A DNA stretch of 64,000 nucleotides, taken from assembly GCA_004352715.1 (NCBI GenBank), contig SCFE01000052.1, positions 167,709 through 231,708 on the forward strand, given 5' to 3'. Source of the stretch: Hofstenia miamia. Lineage: Eukaryota > Xenacoelomorpha > Acoela. The position numbers and the translations under genes are program-made. The notes below the pieces were generated by a model that was given only the letters and a program-made list of their open reading frames with translations, had not been told where the DNA came from and searched no databases. The first letter of the stretch is position 1. Each line of letters opens with the position of its first letter. Positions 11,961 through 24,575 of the stretch are shown one piece after another.

Positions 11961-13913
11961 AATAAAAGAATATATAATAATGATAATAATAATAATAATA
12001 ATTTGAATTTATTTGAGATAAAAGAAAAATTGGCATTTGAAAATTCATTGTATATCTTATGCCACTTAGCAAATCCTGAAATGCTACTGCTTGATTACAG
12101 AATAAATTCTATTACACAAACATCAGAATTACTACTGGCTGATTACATTTAGTAGAAACTTTCATTAATTTTATATTATTTATTATTGATTAAAGCACAC
12201 TTAGTTAAAAATTAATAATTCAATTTATGAATTTTACAATATCTTGAAAATGGGTGTGATATTTAAAATCACCGGCTTTACTTTGCTGAGTCATAGAGCT
12301 CAATTCTTGACAATAAGAATTGCATAGACCTTTCAAAAGCTTAAGTCAATCAATAACTCGATTCGTCTCAAAGAATATAGATCATATTAAAAATCTATTT
12401 AAGTTGGTTAAGGTCAACAGCGCTTTTCTAACTGGGATACAATAAATAAAGGCGTGCATCAGGGAGCTATTTGCATAAATTATCTCAACGTCTGGATATC
12501 TACTTACTGTAGATAACTCGTTCACAATGATGCATTAGTTGGTTTCGATTTAAAGTTAACTAATGCAACATAGCCGACTAGAATCACATTATCAAGTACC
12601 ACACTAATTGATTACATTGTGCTTTCCTAAGCAAATAGTGTATTATTTTATAATTTTTACTCATCTGAATGCTTTTTTTCTGACAACTGCATTACATCTA
12701 CTGTGTTTTCCAAATCTGAATCATTTTCGAATAATGCCACAAAGTGGATAAAACCCGTGAAAAAGTAATGAAAATATAAACAATTTTAAATCCTCAATTT
12801 TTTCAGAAAACTTGCTTCCTGTGGATGCTGCCCCATATGCAACTACAATGCTGATACATTTTTTAGAAATTTTATAATTTTATCTCAATAAATTTTGTCG
12901 ACAAAGAAAAATTATGATTAAATCAAATTATATGAGCACTTCAAACATCTGCACACAGTAAACCATGGATAAATTAACTTTGTAAAACACTAATTCGCGA
13001 AAATATATTGCATATAGAATATTTAAAACTTCTAAAACGGATAGAAATTTTGTTACATATAAAAAATGTAAGGAATGTCTCCAATATTGCAAATCACAAG
13101 ACGTACAACGAATACATTATACACCTGTCTACCAAATCAAAAGTCATAGTGGAAACAAATTCATGAGATCGTAAGAAATCTAAATCAAATTGTATGAATG
13201 CATCAAAAATCCAAATGGAATAATCATCACAGATACCTATGAAATTTCCAGATGCACTAGTTGCTTATAAATTAAGATAAAATTCAATTTTGTATTTTGA
13301 AGCCCACTCAAAATTATTATGATGTTTCAGCTTTAACCCTTAATCTCAATAATACTAGCATTCTGACTGTAGATAATTTCATGTACAAAGAAGTAATTTT
13401 TGACTCTAAGCTAATTTTTGAAACTCAAATTAATGCAATACTTCAAAAATTAGCAATTGGTATATAAAACATGTTAATGATAATAATGCAATTACCAGCT
13501 TTTGAAATAATTCAATTTTTTCATGAATTTATAATGAGTCACCTAAATTATGCAATATATTATTTACTGATATAGGAGACGCTTTTTTAGGAAACTTGAT
13601 GTGCAATTACGATGGGCACTAAATGTTTCAAAGAAATATTCTTCCAGAGCTAAAGACTATTTCCAAATCACACTTTTTTCAAGATTATTCTTTTTGAATA
13701 CTATGTTGACATTTCTTAAACTCATCAAGAACTTACCACCTTATGATATAATTTCAATGCCTAATTTTATTCATAAACAGAACTCCAGATCAAAACCTTT
13801 TACCTGCATTAAGTACAGAAAAAAAGTCGTGAAAGAATAATTCATTAATACCGGTATCCGAACATGGAATTCATTACTTAAAGAGATAAAGACCTTTGAA
13901 TAATTATGAGCTT
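11961..13913 (+). mobile_element. LINE C, left part (degenerate RT)
   Basis: Starts near an (AAT)n run. At 12325-12350 it has CIDLSKAF-like coding and at about 12450 GVHQGAI (decayed 'GVPQGS'). 13390-13450 reads VIFDSKLIFETQINAILQKL, the post-RT 'YLGV-LD--L-F--HI' region. 13600-13840 reads LRWALNVSKKYSSRAKDYF, then NMP-F. 13855-13900 reads TGIRTWNSLLKEIKTFE, the C-terminal 'W-SLP--I' block. Many stops. It is cut at 13914 by a piggyBac-like element and resumes at 15120. Bases 11985-12395 are also present, diverged, at 20360-20760. Confidence 0.7.
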
Positions 13914-15119
13914 TTAACCCTAAGCGCACTGAGATGGGCCGATTCGGCCCCACATGCCGTTTTTTGTCAATAACTTTGCTTGAAATTAATTTTTTAGCTG
14001 ATTTTTCTGAATTTTCTCAAAAAAATATTAAAGTGGAATATTATTTTTTTATCAGGGCCTGTGTCAAGGAGGGTCTTAAAAAATTGATTTTAGCAAAAAA
14101 TATATAAGTTTTTTGGTGCAGCATGCATTTAAAATAGTAAAAATTTTGATAGATGTCTATATATTTATATAATTAATTTGATTGAGTCATCATTTTTAAG
14201 GGCCAGGCTTGTCAAAAAACGCTAAAGTGAAAAAAACTTTTAAACTTCTGCGGCGATGCGGGCCCTATATACTTTAGTACTATAATTTTTCGTTATTGGA
14301 CCCACGGTAGCAATAAAATACTGGCAACAAAATAGTTTATTTTATAAAAGGGTTTTAAAAGGTCTGTTGTGAAAATCAGTGGCATAGCGTCATCAGGGGA
14401 GGGGCCAGGATCTCAAATTTAGGAAGATATTGCATTTTCATTTGGTGCTATATTTTGAATACAGAAAGGCAATACTGACCAAATATAATTACATGCCATA
14501 TAAAAAATCTCCTAAGTTATATTAGAGGTAGTGATGCTGAACCCCGGAGTGAAAAATAGCAACCACTTGGGATGGGGCAAGGGGGTTGTCTGCTGTGAAA
14601 TTTTACATTATCTCTTAACTTTTTTGAACATTGAACTTGAAAGTGAAGTTAATATATGTTATTATGTTACGTATTTGATTTTTGAACCATAGATAAACAT
14701 TCATTGACATTATTTCTAATTTATTCATTCATTTTTAGAAATGTCAGTTTATTCAAAATTATGAAAATGGCTTACCATCAGCGTATTTCTTTGTTTTCCT
14801 GTTAGAGTAAGTCTTTAACAATAACTAGAAGGAATATGAGCTAAATAAACTGCTTTTTATTTTTAATGCTCAATTCATTTAGGTTCTTTTCACCTTTATT
14901 TTTCTAAACATTTGTGACGGCACAAATTTATTCGCCTATAACATCAATACCAATTAGTATCTTTTTTTAAAAATTGGTAAAGATGTAGTTCAAAGGTTTA
15001 ACTTTCACTGTGCTAAAGCTCCTTAGTTTATCTTTAATCGTTTTGAAGTAAAAGAGGGGGCCGATTCGGCCCCCTCAGTACGTTAGTGACATTTTATACC
15101 TCAGTGCGCTTAGGGTTAA
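13914..15119. mobile_element. Non-autonomous piggyBac-like element (1198 bp) with TTAA target duplication
   Basis: TTAA at 13914-13917 is followed by CCCTAAGCGCACTGAG. The right end is the reverse complement, CTCAGTGCGCTTAGGG, then TTAA at 15116-15119. Ends starting CCC inside a TTAA duplication are diagnostic of piggyBac. A sub-terminal palindrome, GGGCCGATTCGGCCC, sits near both ends (about 13935-13951 and 15057-15075). There is no transposase frame in the 1.2 kb, so it needs a partner in trans. Removing it restores the host LINE: AFKSKLK joins across the site. Confidence 0.88.
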
Positions 15120-15390
15120 AAAGTAAATTGAAATTTACCTCAAGCAAAAGTATATCACGAGTCAATCATGGCTAGGATACAAATTCTATAACCAAGATTA
15201 TTGAGCAACCCGACCGCACTTCAAATCTCCAAATAATTTCTCCTTACCCTGCTGGATTTATTGAATATTATTTTTTGTTTTGTATGTAATTGTATGTATG
15301 TTTGTATATTTTTGTCGCTATTCAGATAAATTATCAGTTTTTGATTGTAAATATTTATCTGAATAAAGAATCTTATCTTATCTTAATAAT
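15120..15390 (+). mobile_element. LINE C, 3' part
   Basis: Continues the C-terminal region after the piggyBac-like insertion: the stretch near 15170-15205 reads WLGYKFYNQDY, parallel to the WRGFKFYNSNY end of LINE A. The 3' end carries AATAAAG and a tail repeat of TCTTA units at about 15370-15386, typical of CR1-like microsatellite tails. Confidence 0.7.
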
Positions 15391-16987
15391 GATAAAAAAA
15401 TTTACCGTTTAATAAGAACCTTACAAATTCATCTTGAAAACAAGCAGCATTGAAATAAAAAATTTTTATTGAACTACACAATTTACATGTCTTACAGCAA
15501 ATTTAGCTTCGCTTAACATATGTCTATAATCAGGAAAATGGCAATAATTATAAAATGCATTTCATATATTGCCAAGTTTTTTGACATAAAAATACGACTT
15601 AAGCTCACTAATGAAAGAAGAAGTAATCAACTGCCTCCAATTGTAGTACTTTGTTAACAAACTAGAAAATAATTTTTAAAAAATTCAAATGGACAAATTC
15701 AATGCGGGCCAAAAAAAAATGTGTTTCAATATCAATAAACCCTTGAAAACTTTCTGTAATTAATTTGTAGAACTTTTTAAACAAACGAGTAACTTTTGAA
15801 AAAATTAATTTTTTTGTGCATTCAATAAATGAAATTTTACTATTGGAAAAGCAGTTTAATTTAAAATAAATCATTTCAAATGTGCACAAATAAGAACTGG
15901 AATAACTTGCTTTTATATAAAAGAGTGCCAAATGAAGAGGGTAAGTTCAAAAAAGAAATTATAGATTACATTTGCATTCATTTTTACAAAAACATTTGCA
16001 AGAAGGTTTGGTCAAGATATACAATTAGCTACAATTAGCTTAATTAGTACAAAATTGAAACACTTGCAAATTTATTATAAATCTCAATATTTGCAAATAT
16101 TAAGTAATTCAACTTGCATTGTGCCTTTTTTGACATTATTGTTGCAACTTTTTATCAACATTTGTTGTCTAGTATCCGTTATCTTTGTATGCAATGCTGT
16201 AACAATAAGAAATACTTCTTCTTAACCCTATTTTTCACAAGGGTACATTTACCCCCCCCCTCCTCCATGTGAAATTTTATTATTAACTTTTTCTAAATCT
16301 AATTTGAAAGGTTGGCTCAATTTTTCACACCTCATTAAATTTAATTTTGCCCATTCTGTGAAAATTTTAGGGCAAAGGCATTTTTTGTGTTGGAATTATG
16401 ACTATTTTGTCAACTGTGATCTACATTAATTTTAATAAAGAAATATAAAAATAACTAGACTAAAACAAAAAAATGCTGACATCAGCATTAATAACTACAT
16501 TATAATATGTGTTTTGAAAAGAAAAAATATAAGTTGTACAAAAAATAGTAACCATTTTGACATATGACATCTCTTAGAATTTTACCCAATTTTGTAAAAG
16601 AAATGCTGACGTCAGCAAAAATGTCTGGATAAAAATGGTTTTTTTGAAATTTTTTGAAAGTTTTCATTCCATGGTACTTTTGTGCCAAACTTCATGACAA
16701 TAGCATTACTATATCAAAAATAAATCTGGAGTATTTTTACCCCCCTCCCAACAATAGTAATTTTGTATTAATTGTGATTTTTTAATAAGCTTATCATTGC
16801 AGAAATTCAAAATTTTTAAAAATGTGATATTTAGTATTCTTAACATTAATGAATTGCTTTTTAGAAAGACATAGATATCAATTATTAAATGGAAGTTTTA
16901 GAACATAAGAACTGAGAGTTTTCATATTCCTCTGCTTACATTCATAATAAAATATAATTTAATCATGTAAATCAGACGAGTAGTATC
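15391..16987. other. Region downstream of the protease gene (its 3' side), non-coding
   Basis: No gene recognised. It has short C-runs (16251-16262 and 16740-16747, TACCCCCC type) near a TTAACCC at 16224, which hint at an old mobile element but lack a matching inverted end. On the minus strand, ATTAAA (plus-strand 16958-16963) lies 25 bases beyond the protease stop codon and may be its polyadenylation signal. Confidence 0.45.
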
Positions 16988-17298
16988 TTAAGCCACTGTG
17001 ACATAGGAGGCATCTGTTGCAATACCGCACATGTTGTTCTGATTGCGTGCCATCAGAACGTATCCATCATTTCCCCAATTGGTTGACCAGCTATTTTTTA
17101 CCAACCAATAATCTTTTCCTTCAAGTGTTCCATATCCAACCAAAAGTACTGCATGGTCCAAATCGTATATACTATTTTTACATGCAGGTTCATTATATAC
17201 GCCGTTTGCATAGAAACTCAAACTTGGATGAGAGGCATCAATGCTCACAGATAACGGACCATACATATTCAATGCCTCTTTTAGAGCATTTTCATCAC
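16988..17298 (-). CDS. Protease exon 8 (active-site His and Asn, stop)
   Basis: Enters in phase (G|GT GAT) and encodes DENALKEALNMYGPLSVSID, DLDHAVLLVGYG and DYWLVKNSWSTNWGNDGY, ending YVTVA and TAA at 16988-16990. It supplies the catalytic His and Asn of the papain triad. The acceptor is at 17299-17300 on the plus strand (CT). Confidence 0.93.
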
Positions 17299-20200
17299 CT
17301 AAAATTCTTAAAATTCATAAACGAGGCAAGAATAAATAATACACTATAGTTTCATTTAAAAGGTACCCTTTCTAAGCCAAAGCATTAATTGCTAATATTG
17401 AGCTTGGGGTAGTAACATTTTGAAAATCATGCTTTTGTCAATTGCTTTGGTAATAATAGAAAGCAATTTAATAAGTAGGGACCTAAGTTATTTGCTTTGA
17501 ATGTTTCGCTTTAATGATATTAGTTGAGAAAATACGATCGCTTTGAATATTAGTTATTGATATTGGCATCAAGTATAACTAGAATAACAGAACATCAAAC
17601 CAGTGCTTTAGTGCGAAGAATGAGACGCCCTACTTTGAACCTTGAATGATTCATGGTAGAATTACAAAATTCAGGATGAAAAAAATGTAACGACTTGAAG
17701 TAGAACGTTCTGAAATAATATTTATGAACCTTAATGCTCTTAGCAACAATAAATGTAGCTCCTTATAATGATTAGTAGGCCATAAAATCAACGTAAATCA
17801 GAATCAATATCTTTCGATATTGGCTCCAATTATTCTGGTATCTACCGGCATCGGATAATATTAGTATCAGTCAAGGCATTGCTTTAAGCAAACATGATTT
17901 CATTTTTGGAAAAATGTCAGTACCAAATAGGGCTATTTGCAATATTTCTCAATTAGTTCCATTAAAAACTAAATTGGAATTGGCTTATTCACTAGTCAGA
18001 CTTGTCAACGAGCCGAGCTTCTAACGAGCCGAGCCGAACCGAGCCGAGCTTAAGCACAGTATTTGATATACAAAGGGCCCAAACCGAGCCTATTTTATAC
18101 AAAGCAAGTTTATAGTTCTGCTTGTTAATTTGATTATGGAGATTTTTCATATTTTTTGCAGTCAGTATGCCTTTCCTATAATCTTATTTAAGAAATGCTT
18201 ATTAAATAATAGGAAGAGCTATGTAAAAAATTCTTTGAACACAATATTTTTAAAAAATACCGAGCTAAAACGAGCCTCATTCAAAGATATTATGTGGCGA
18301 GCCGAGCCGAGCTTGGAAATGTCGGCTCGTTGACAAGGCTGTCACTAGTTTTAGGCCATCTAACCTATAGAAGTGTTTTTTTCAATGATATTTTTAACAC
18401 ATATCTTAAAAAAAATTAAGTAATCCTTAAGTGGTCATTACATTTAGTAGTTGTCGGAATCAAAAGAAACAAATTCGTATATTGCAATCTAAAATGTTCC
18501 ATGCTAAATTTGTCATACATTGTAATACTTTCAACAAATTTATTCAAATATCTAATTCGTTATGCTAAAAATCTGATGAACCTAGGCAACTCGGGCAAAA
18601 ATTTCTCAGCAAAATATTGAAATTTCAAAAGTAATTATTTCATTAATATGATTAAGTGTTTTTTGTGACTGTATAAGCAACGTAAATGCTTGTTTCAAAA
18701 TTGAATTATATTTGTACGAAGAATTACCAACCGCTTTTGACGTTTACATATGACTGTACTGAAACTGCAACGTTTGATTTATTGAAATGACATTTTCCAT
18801 CTTGTCCAAGGTAGTGTCCATATCCCCTTTCACTCATTAGCCCCGTGTTGTTAATTACATATTCAAATGCTCTCCATTGCTCTCCACCATCGCATGCATT
18901 GTTTCCCTGCGGCCAACTGCAGTCCATGAGGTTTTGTTCGGAGAACTTCTTAAGGACCTTGTGCTTCAAAAAATATGCACCCTCAATTGCACCAGTTGAT
19001 CCAAAGCTCCAACAAGAACCACACGTTGCCTAAATCACATCATTTTATTTATTTATCAAATTTATATTTTGTAATAAACAAAGTCTTAGTTACATGATAT
19101 CTATTGTTGCACCTTTAAAATTAATCTTTAACCAATGCATTAAAGGTAGCATTTCCAGGATTGTTTTAACTCTATCTAGGCGTGCTTCCTCAGCATTCTC
19201 TTGAGAAATATTATTATACATCAAATTTACCCTAGTTTTTTAGCTTTCCTAAAAACATGTTAGGAAAAAAATCACTAAGAATAGTATAAATTATATTATT
19301 TTTTGAGAAATATTCATTTTATGCCACAAAACCTATATTTTATTAATTTCATCAGGTGATCAGTAAGTTGTTCCGTAAATTTTTGCTTAAATATCACATA
19401 TTAATTGCGTATACAATTTATATTTTTGTCCTTAGTTATATGCTAACTATGGCGCACATCACGTAAAGCACTAGAATATCTAACTATTTTTTTGTTTTCT
19501 TGGTATTCAGCCATATACGCGGTATGGTTCTGCAAGCATTTCTGAATTCATTTCATAGAGGGTGCTGTTGGAACACTCATCGGTTTTAAGGATTTGTTTC
19601 TATTAATCCCCAGATTTTGATAAAAAAATAAATGTATCTACGTTCTTCCCAAAACAGTACTTATATAACTATATAGGCCTGAGGCAGTAAAAATTAAATG
19701 ATGCTCTTTGTGATTGGCAGTCAGTTAATAGTGGTGTTCCTCAGAATATGATCCTTGGACCTTTATTTTTTTAATATTGTTATGAAAAACCGACTCCGAA
19801 AGAATTCAACTATCTGATGATACATTTATTTGTTATGCAAATAAATCGCTGAATGAAGCATTTAAAACTCTATGAAATGTGTAGTTAATTCACCATGCAT
19901 TGAGTACGCATACATGTGAAGAAAGAGAATTTTGAATAATGCAAACTTATAGAAAAAACAGATAGCTCAAGTTATAACATTAATTTCAACAAAGTTTCAA
20001 TTTCACCTGTTGATAGGCTTAATTTTCTTTAATATTTACGCACAATTTTCGGGATCGTCTTCTAAAACCATTACACAACTGTGTTTTTCAATTTTTTATA
20101 ACAACAATTTTATCTTCAGTATATATATATATTCTTCAGAAAAGTGCGCAGTTTTGAAGAGATGTAAGAGAGTCTCAGCACGAGAGTTAGCGAACATCTG

Positions 20201-23200
20201 ATGCAGCGGCGTTTTCTTTATATCTTTAAGAAAAAAAGCCGCTGCATCGAGGGACGTAAATCCGCCGAACAACTTGCTGATTACAGCATCGCGGAGAGCC
20301 CAAGAAACCCGACCGTTCTATTCAACACCAGCCATAATAATATTATTAATAATAATAATAATTATAATAATAATTTGAATTTACTTGAGATCAAAGAAAA
20401 AATGGCATTTGAAGATTAATTGTTTGTCTTATACCACTCTTAGCAAATCCTGAAATACATTTGCTTGATTACAAAACCTGAAGTGATGAAAATAAATTCT
20501 ACTACACAAACATCAGAATTACGGCTGGCTGATAATATTTGGTTGAAACTTTCATTAGCTTTATATTATTTATTATGAATTAAATCACTTTTTAATTAAA
20601 AATCAATAATTGAATTTATGAATTTTACAATATCTTAAATCACCGGCTTTACTTTGCCGAGTCATAGAGCTCAATTCTTGACAATAAGAATTGCATAGAC
20701 CTTTCAAAAGCTTTCAAATCAATCACTCGATTCGTCTCAAAGAATATAGATCTTATGTAAGTGATTTATTAAATATTTTGAAATACATCAAAATATCTTA
20801 TTATTAGATAAGAGGCATTGACTGGAGAAGAGAGGAACACATTCTCAAATTTTCAGTGTAGTTGTTTTTGTGTTTTAGGTGAATTCTGTCTAAATCTTTC
20901 TAGAGCATAAGGCTGTCGTTCTGGAATGCTCCCAAAAGAAGATGATCTTCATTATTAATAATATCTTTATATAAAGAGTTGATAACATCATGAATTGAAG
21001 TAAAACTTGTAATCAATTTACCTTTACTTTGAAAACAAACTATTTTTTGTTTTAGAACAATTGAGCTGCTTCCCTATACAGTGAAGCAATACCGCAGTTT
21101 GCTCATTATAAGAGATTCATATAATAAAGAGCTCCAAAGACCGGATTTGGTTGCCTTATTAAAAAGTAACTTTAACCGATTTTTTCCAATATGCAACTTT
21201 AGTTGCGTTATTTATTGAGTCGCAAAATAACACAACAATCGAGTCAATCCAGCTTTCATTCAAGCAATTATATCGTGTTGCCCGCGTTTTGCCTTGTCTT
21301 ACTTCAGTTTGAGTTGAGATTGGCTTCGTCGCTGCAAGCCTAAGAAACCCACATTCAAATACCTTTGTCAAAAAGATAGCTGGGTCCGTCCCTGCGTGTA
21401 AGGTAAGAAGATTTTTACCAACAGTTCTATGTCGAATATATGGGAAATAGTCATCTAAAGAATGAATTTATTTTTGTCAGCAGCAAAACTTCATTGACTC
21501 TTTGAAAAAAGAGTTGAATTTTGAGTCTCACAAGAATAAATTGACAACTGGCTTATCAAAGAACCCGGATAATGGAAAAATCGAAAAACTTGTCTAAATC
21601 AAGACCGACCAGATAAATGGCTCACCAGAACAATATCTAGAATACGTTAGTTTCGGAAAAAAACGTGTATTAATGATGTGTTGCCACCCAAATTTTGAAA
21701 ATTGAATGTTGAAAACTTAAACGAACATCTAATTTTTTGTTCGCTTACCGACAAGGACAAGTAAATATTTTTGCTATGCTCTGGTTTTGCAAAGATTAAA
21801 TTAGAATAGTTAAATTTTTACACAACCCCTTACGCAACTTTTTCCGCAACTGTGCTGTATTCTCTACGCAACAAAATCTTGTCTCTGGAGAGCTCTTCAG
21901 TTGATTATCCATGTTTTGAATTTTCAAAGCAGGAAGAGAACAGTGTTAACAGGTCTTAATAGTTTTTCGACATGTTCATTAAACGATAGCCTCTCATCAA
22001 ATGTGGCTCCCAAAATGTAACTAGATGAAACTCTGTTGAAAGAAACTGGACACACAGGAATTACCTTCAATGGAATAATCAGTTGTTTTTTCTTATCCAC
22101 ATTAAGTCTGAAATTCTGTTCATAGCATCAGTTATGCAACTATACCATCAATTCTGTTGTAGGATCAAAATCAGATTTAATACCTATAATGAGATTGCTA
22201 TCATCTGCAAGCTTAACCATGGTTGTGTTAGACATTGATGCCTGCAAGTAATCATAAATAACGTTAAAAATGGTGCGCCATTAATAGTATTGCGGATATT
22301 TGTCCATCAATTGCTGTGAAGTGACATCTTTCAGACAGAAAATCCACGCACAAGTTAATTATGGCGTTATTCAAATGTTGAATTTTTCTGAGTTGGGAAA
22401 TGATAAAGCCATGAGGAACCCTATCAACTGCTTCACTTAAGTCTAGGGACAGGACACAAATGCAATCAAAATCAAGCACATCAAAGGACCTGCAGGTATC
22501 AATAATTTTCAGCAAAGCAGATTTATGGGATCCTCCAGACCTAAGGGCGAACTGGTTGTTACAAAGCCATCCTTCATAGGGGCCGCTTCAGAGTGATTCC
22601 GAAAGTAACATTTCACAATTTCTTGATAGAAGAGGTGTGATTGATATAGGACCTTAATTATTTGGACCAATGACTTTTCTTTTTTTGGTATAGGTAGAAT
22701 CATGGAAATGATTTTGGGCAAATTATATAAATAGTGAATAGGTATGGATAAACAGAGCATTTTGTTCGAAAAACAAACTCGGTAAGTTATCAAATCCCGG
22801 TGACGATTTTTCATTTTTAATAGGGAACGTTAGACTTTATGTAATGTCCCTAACCGATCAATCTTTGCCAGTTTCACCACATCAATGACTCAGCATGCCA
22901 AGAAGAGATCATTGTCGGTCTGCACAGTGCGACGTCCACTCAATAATGATGTTCTCTTGCCCTGGATAGCACAGCAGTTTGGGCTGAACAAATTCGTTTA
23001 AATTCAAGATTTCGCCTTCGCATGAATCAAGGACGAATGAGAACTTCGTGCATGGAAGAGTCCCTTTCGTCATAGGTTCACGAATGTGGCCACCCAAATC
23101 ACCAGATCTGAATGTAATGGATTACTTAGTGTTGGGCGTCGTTCAGGCAAATGTTAAGCATCACCAAAAGCCAGTGTTGATGAGCTTTTTTATGCTTCTA

Positions 23201-24544
23201 TTTAGCGAGAAATGCCCAAAATCAATGAAAGTGCTCTTGTGAGATCTTGCCGCAAATCCCCTGCTAGAATTAAAGTATGATTGCAACTAATGGAAGCGAC
23301 ATTTATTAAAATTATATTTGTTTCCTTAACAATCCTGTTATATACCTATTTAATGTTTGAACATTGTTTATTCAATTAATAAAATTGTGCTTTGAAAAAA
23401 TTCCGAATTTATCTGTAAGACTATTTATATATATATATATATATATATTCACTATAAAATTAATGAAGAACTAACTTGATATTGCAACAAAATATTTTTT
23501 TATTATGCAAGAAAACTAACTTTAAAGTAAAAAACTACCTGGTCTTTAACAGGTGACACAGCACCAAAAAGTCTCCAATCTAGAGAGTCAGGATTCTCTC
23601 CACTTCTTAATTGACCTCCCTCAAAAACGTCAACTTTCGGCCGTAATTCTCTAGGTGTTCCTAAGATACGATAAATATTGCCTTCAATATATTATTCGAA
23701 AAAATCACATTAATAAATGTTCAATTGAACATTTTGCACCTACACCTTGTGGAAGCCTTTAAAAAAGACAAAGTTTTGCTCACATTTTCGAACAATTTCT
23801 CTCCAAACAAGGTGATGTGGNTAGAATCATGGAAATGATTTTGGGCAAATTATATAAATAGTGAATAGGTATGGATAAACAGAGCATTTTGTTCGAAAAA
23901 CAAACTCGGTAAGTTATCAAATCCCGGTGACGATTTTTCATTTTTAATAGTGAACGTTAGACTTTATGTAATGTCCCTAACCGATCAATCTTTGCCAGTT
24001 TCACCACATCAATGACTCAGCATGCCAAGAAGAGATCATTGTCGGTCTGCACAGTGCGACGTCCACTCAATAATGATGTTCTCTTGCCCTGGATAGCACA
24101 GCAGTTTGGGCTGAACAAATTCGTTTAAATTGGAGATTTCGCCTTCGCATGAATCAAGGACGAATGAGAACTTCGTGCATGGAAGAGTCCCTTTCGTCAT
24201 AGGTTCACGAATGTGGCCACCCAAATCACCAGATCTGAATGTAATGGATTACTTAGTGTTGGGCGTCGTTCAGGCAAATGTTAAGCATCACCAAAAGCCA
24301 GTGTTGATGAGCTTTTTTATGCTTCTATTTAGCGAGAAATGCCCAAAATCAATGAAAGTGCTCTTGTGAGATCTTGCCGCAAATCCCCTGCTAGAATTAA
24401 AGTATGATTGCAACTAATGGAAGCGACATTTATTAAAATTATATTTGTTTCCTTAACAATCCTGTTATATACCTATTTAATGTTTGAACATTGTTTATTC
24501 AATTAATAAAATTGGGCTTTGAAAAAATTCCGAATTTATCTGTA

Positions 24545-24575
<31 letters not shown>

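Larger units (their letters stand above)
19030..23538. other. Protease intron 6, filled with retroelement pieces
   Basis: Holds an RT fragment (19690-20000), a GC-rich hairpin (20200-20248), a second copy of the LINE C left repeat (20360-20760), a minus-strand LINE (21790-22815) and a mariner-like remnant (22850-23420). The stretch 20770-21790 shows nothing recognisable. Confidence 0.7.
22695..23820. repeat. Tandem 1126-bp segment, left copy
   Basis: Matches 23822-24947 almost base for base with only a handful of differences (such as AGGGAACG/AGTGAACG and AATTGTGC/AATTGGGC) and the same length. A single N (23821) separates the copies. It contains a mariner remnant, a (TA)n run and protease exon 6. 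Confidence 0.95.

Noticed and set aside
16222-16760. TTAACCC plus C-runs looking like a third piggyBac-type element
   Set aside because: The C-rich right side (16740) is in direct, not inverted, orientation and no second TTAA end fits.
17017-17349. Plus-strand frame of 110 codons
   Set aside because: Antisense shadow of protease exon 8.
23048-23242. Short frame read as a gene with a start codon
   Set aside because: It is the C-terminal piece of a mariner transposase; upstream frames are broken.
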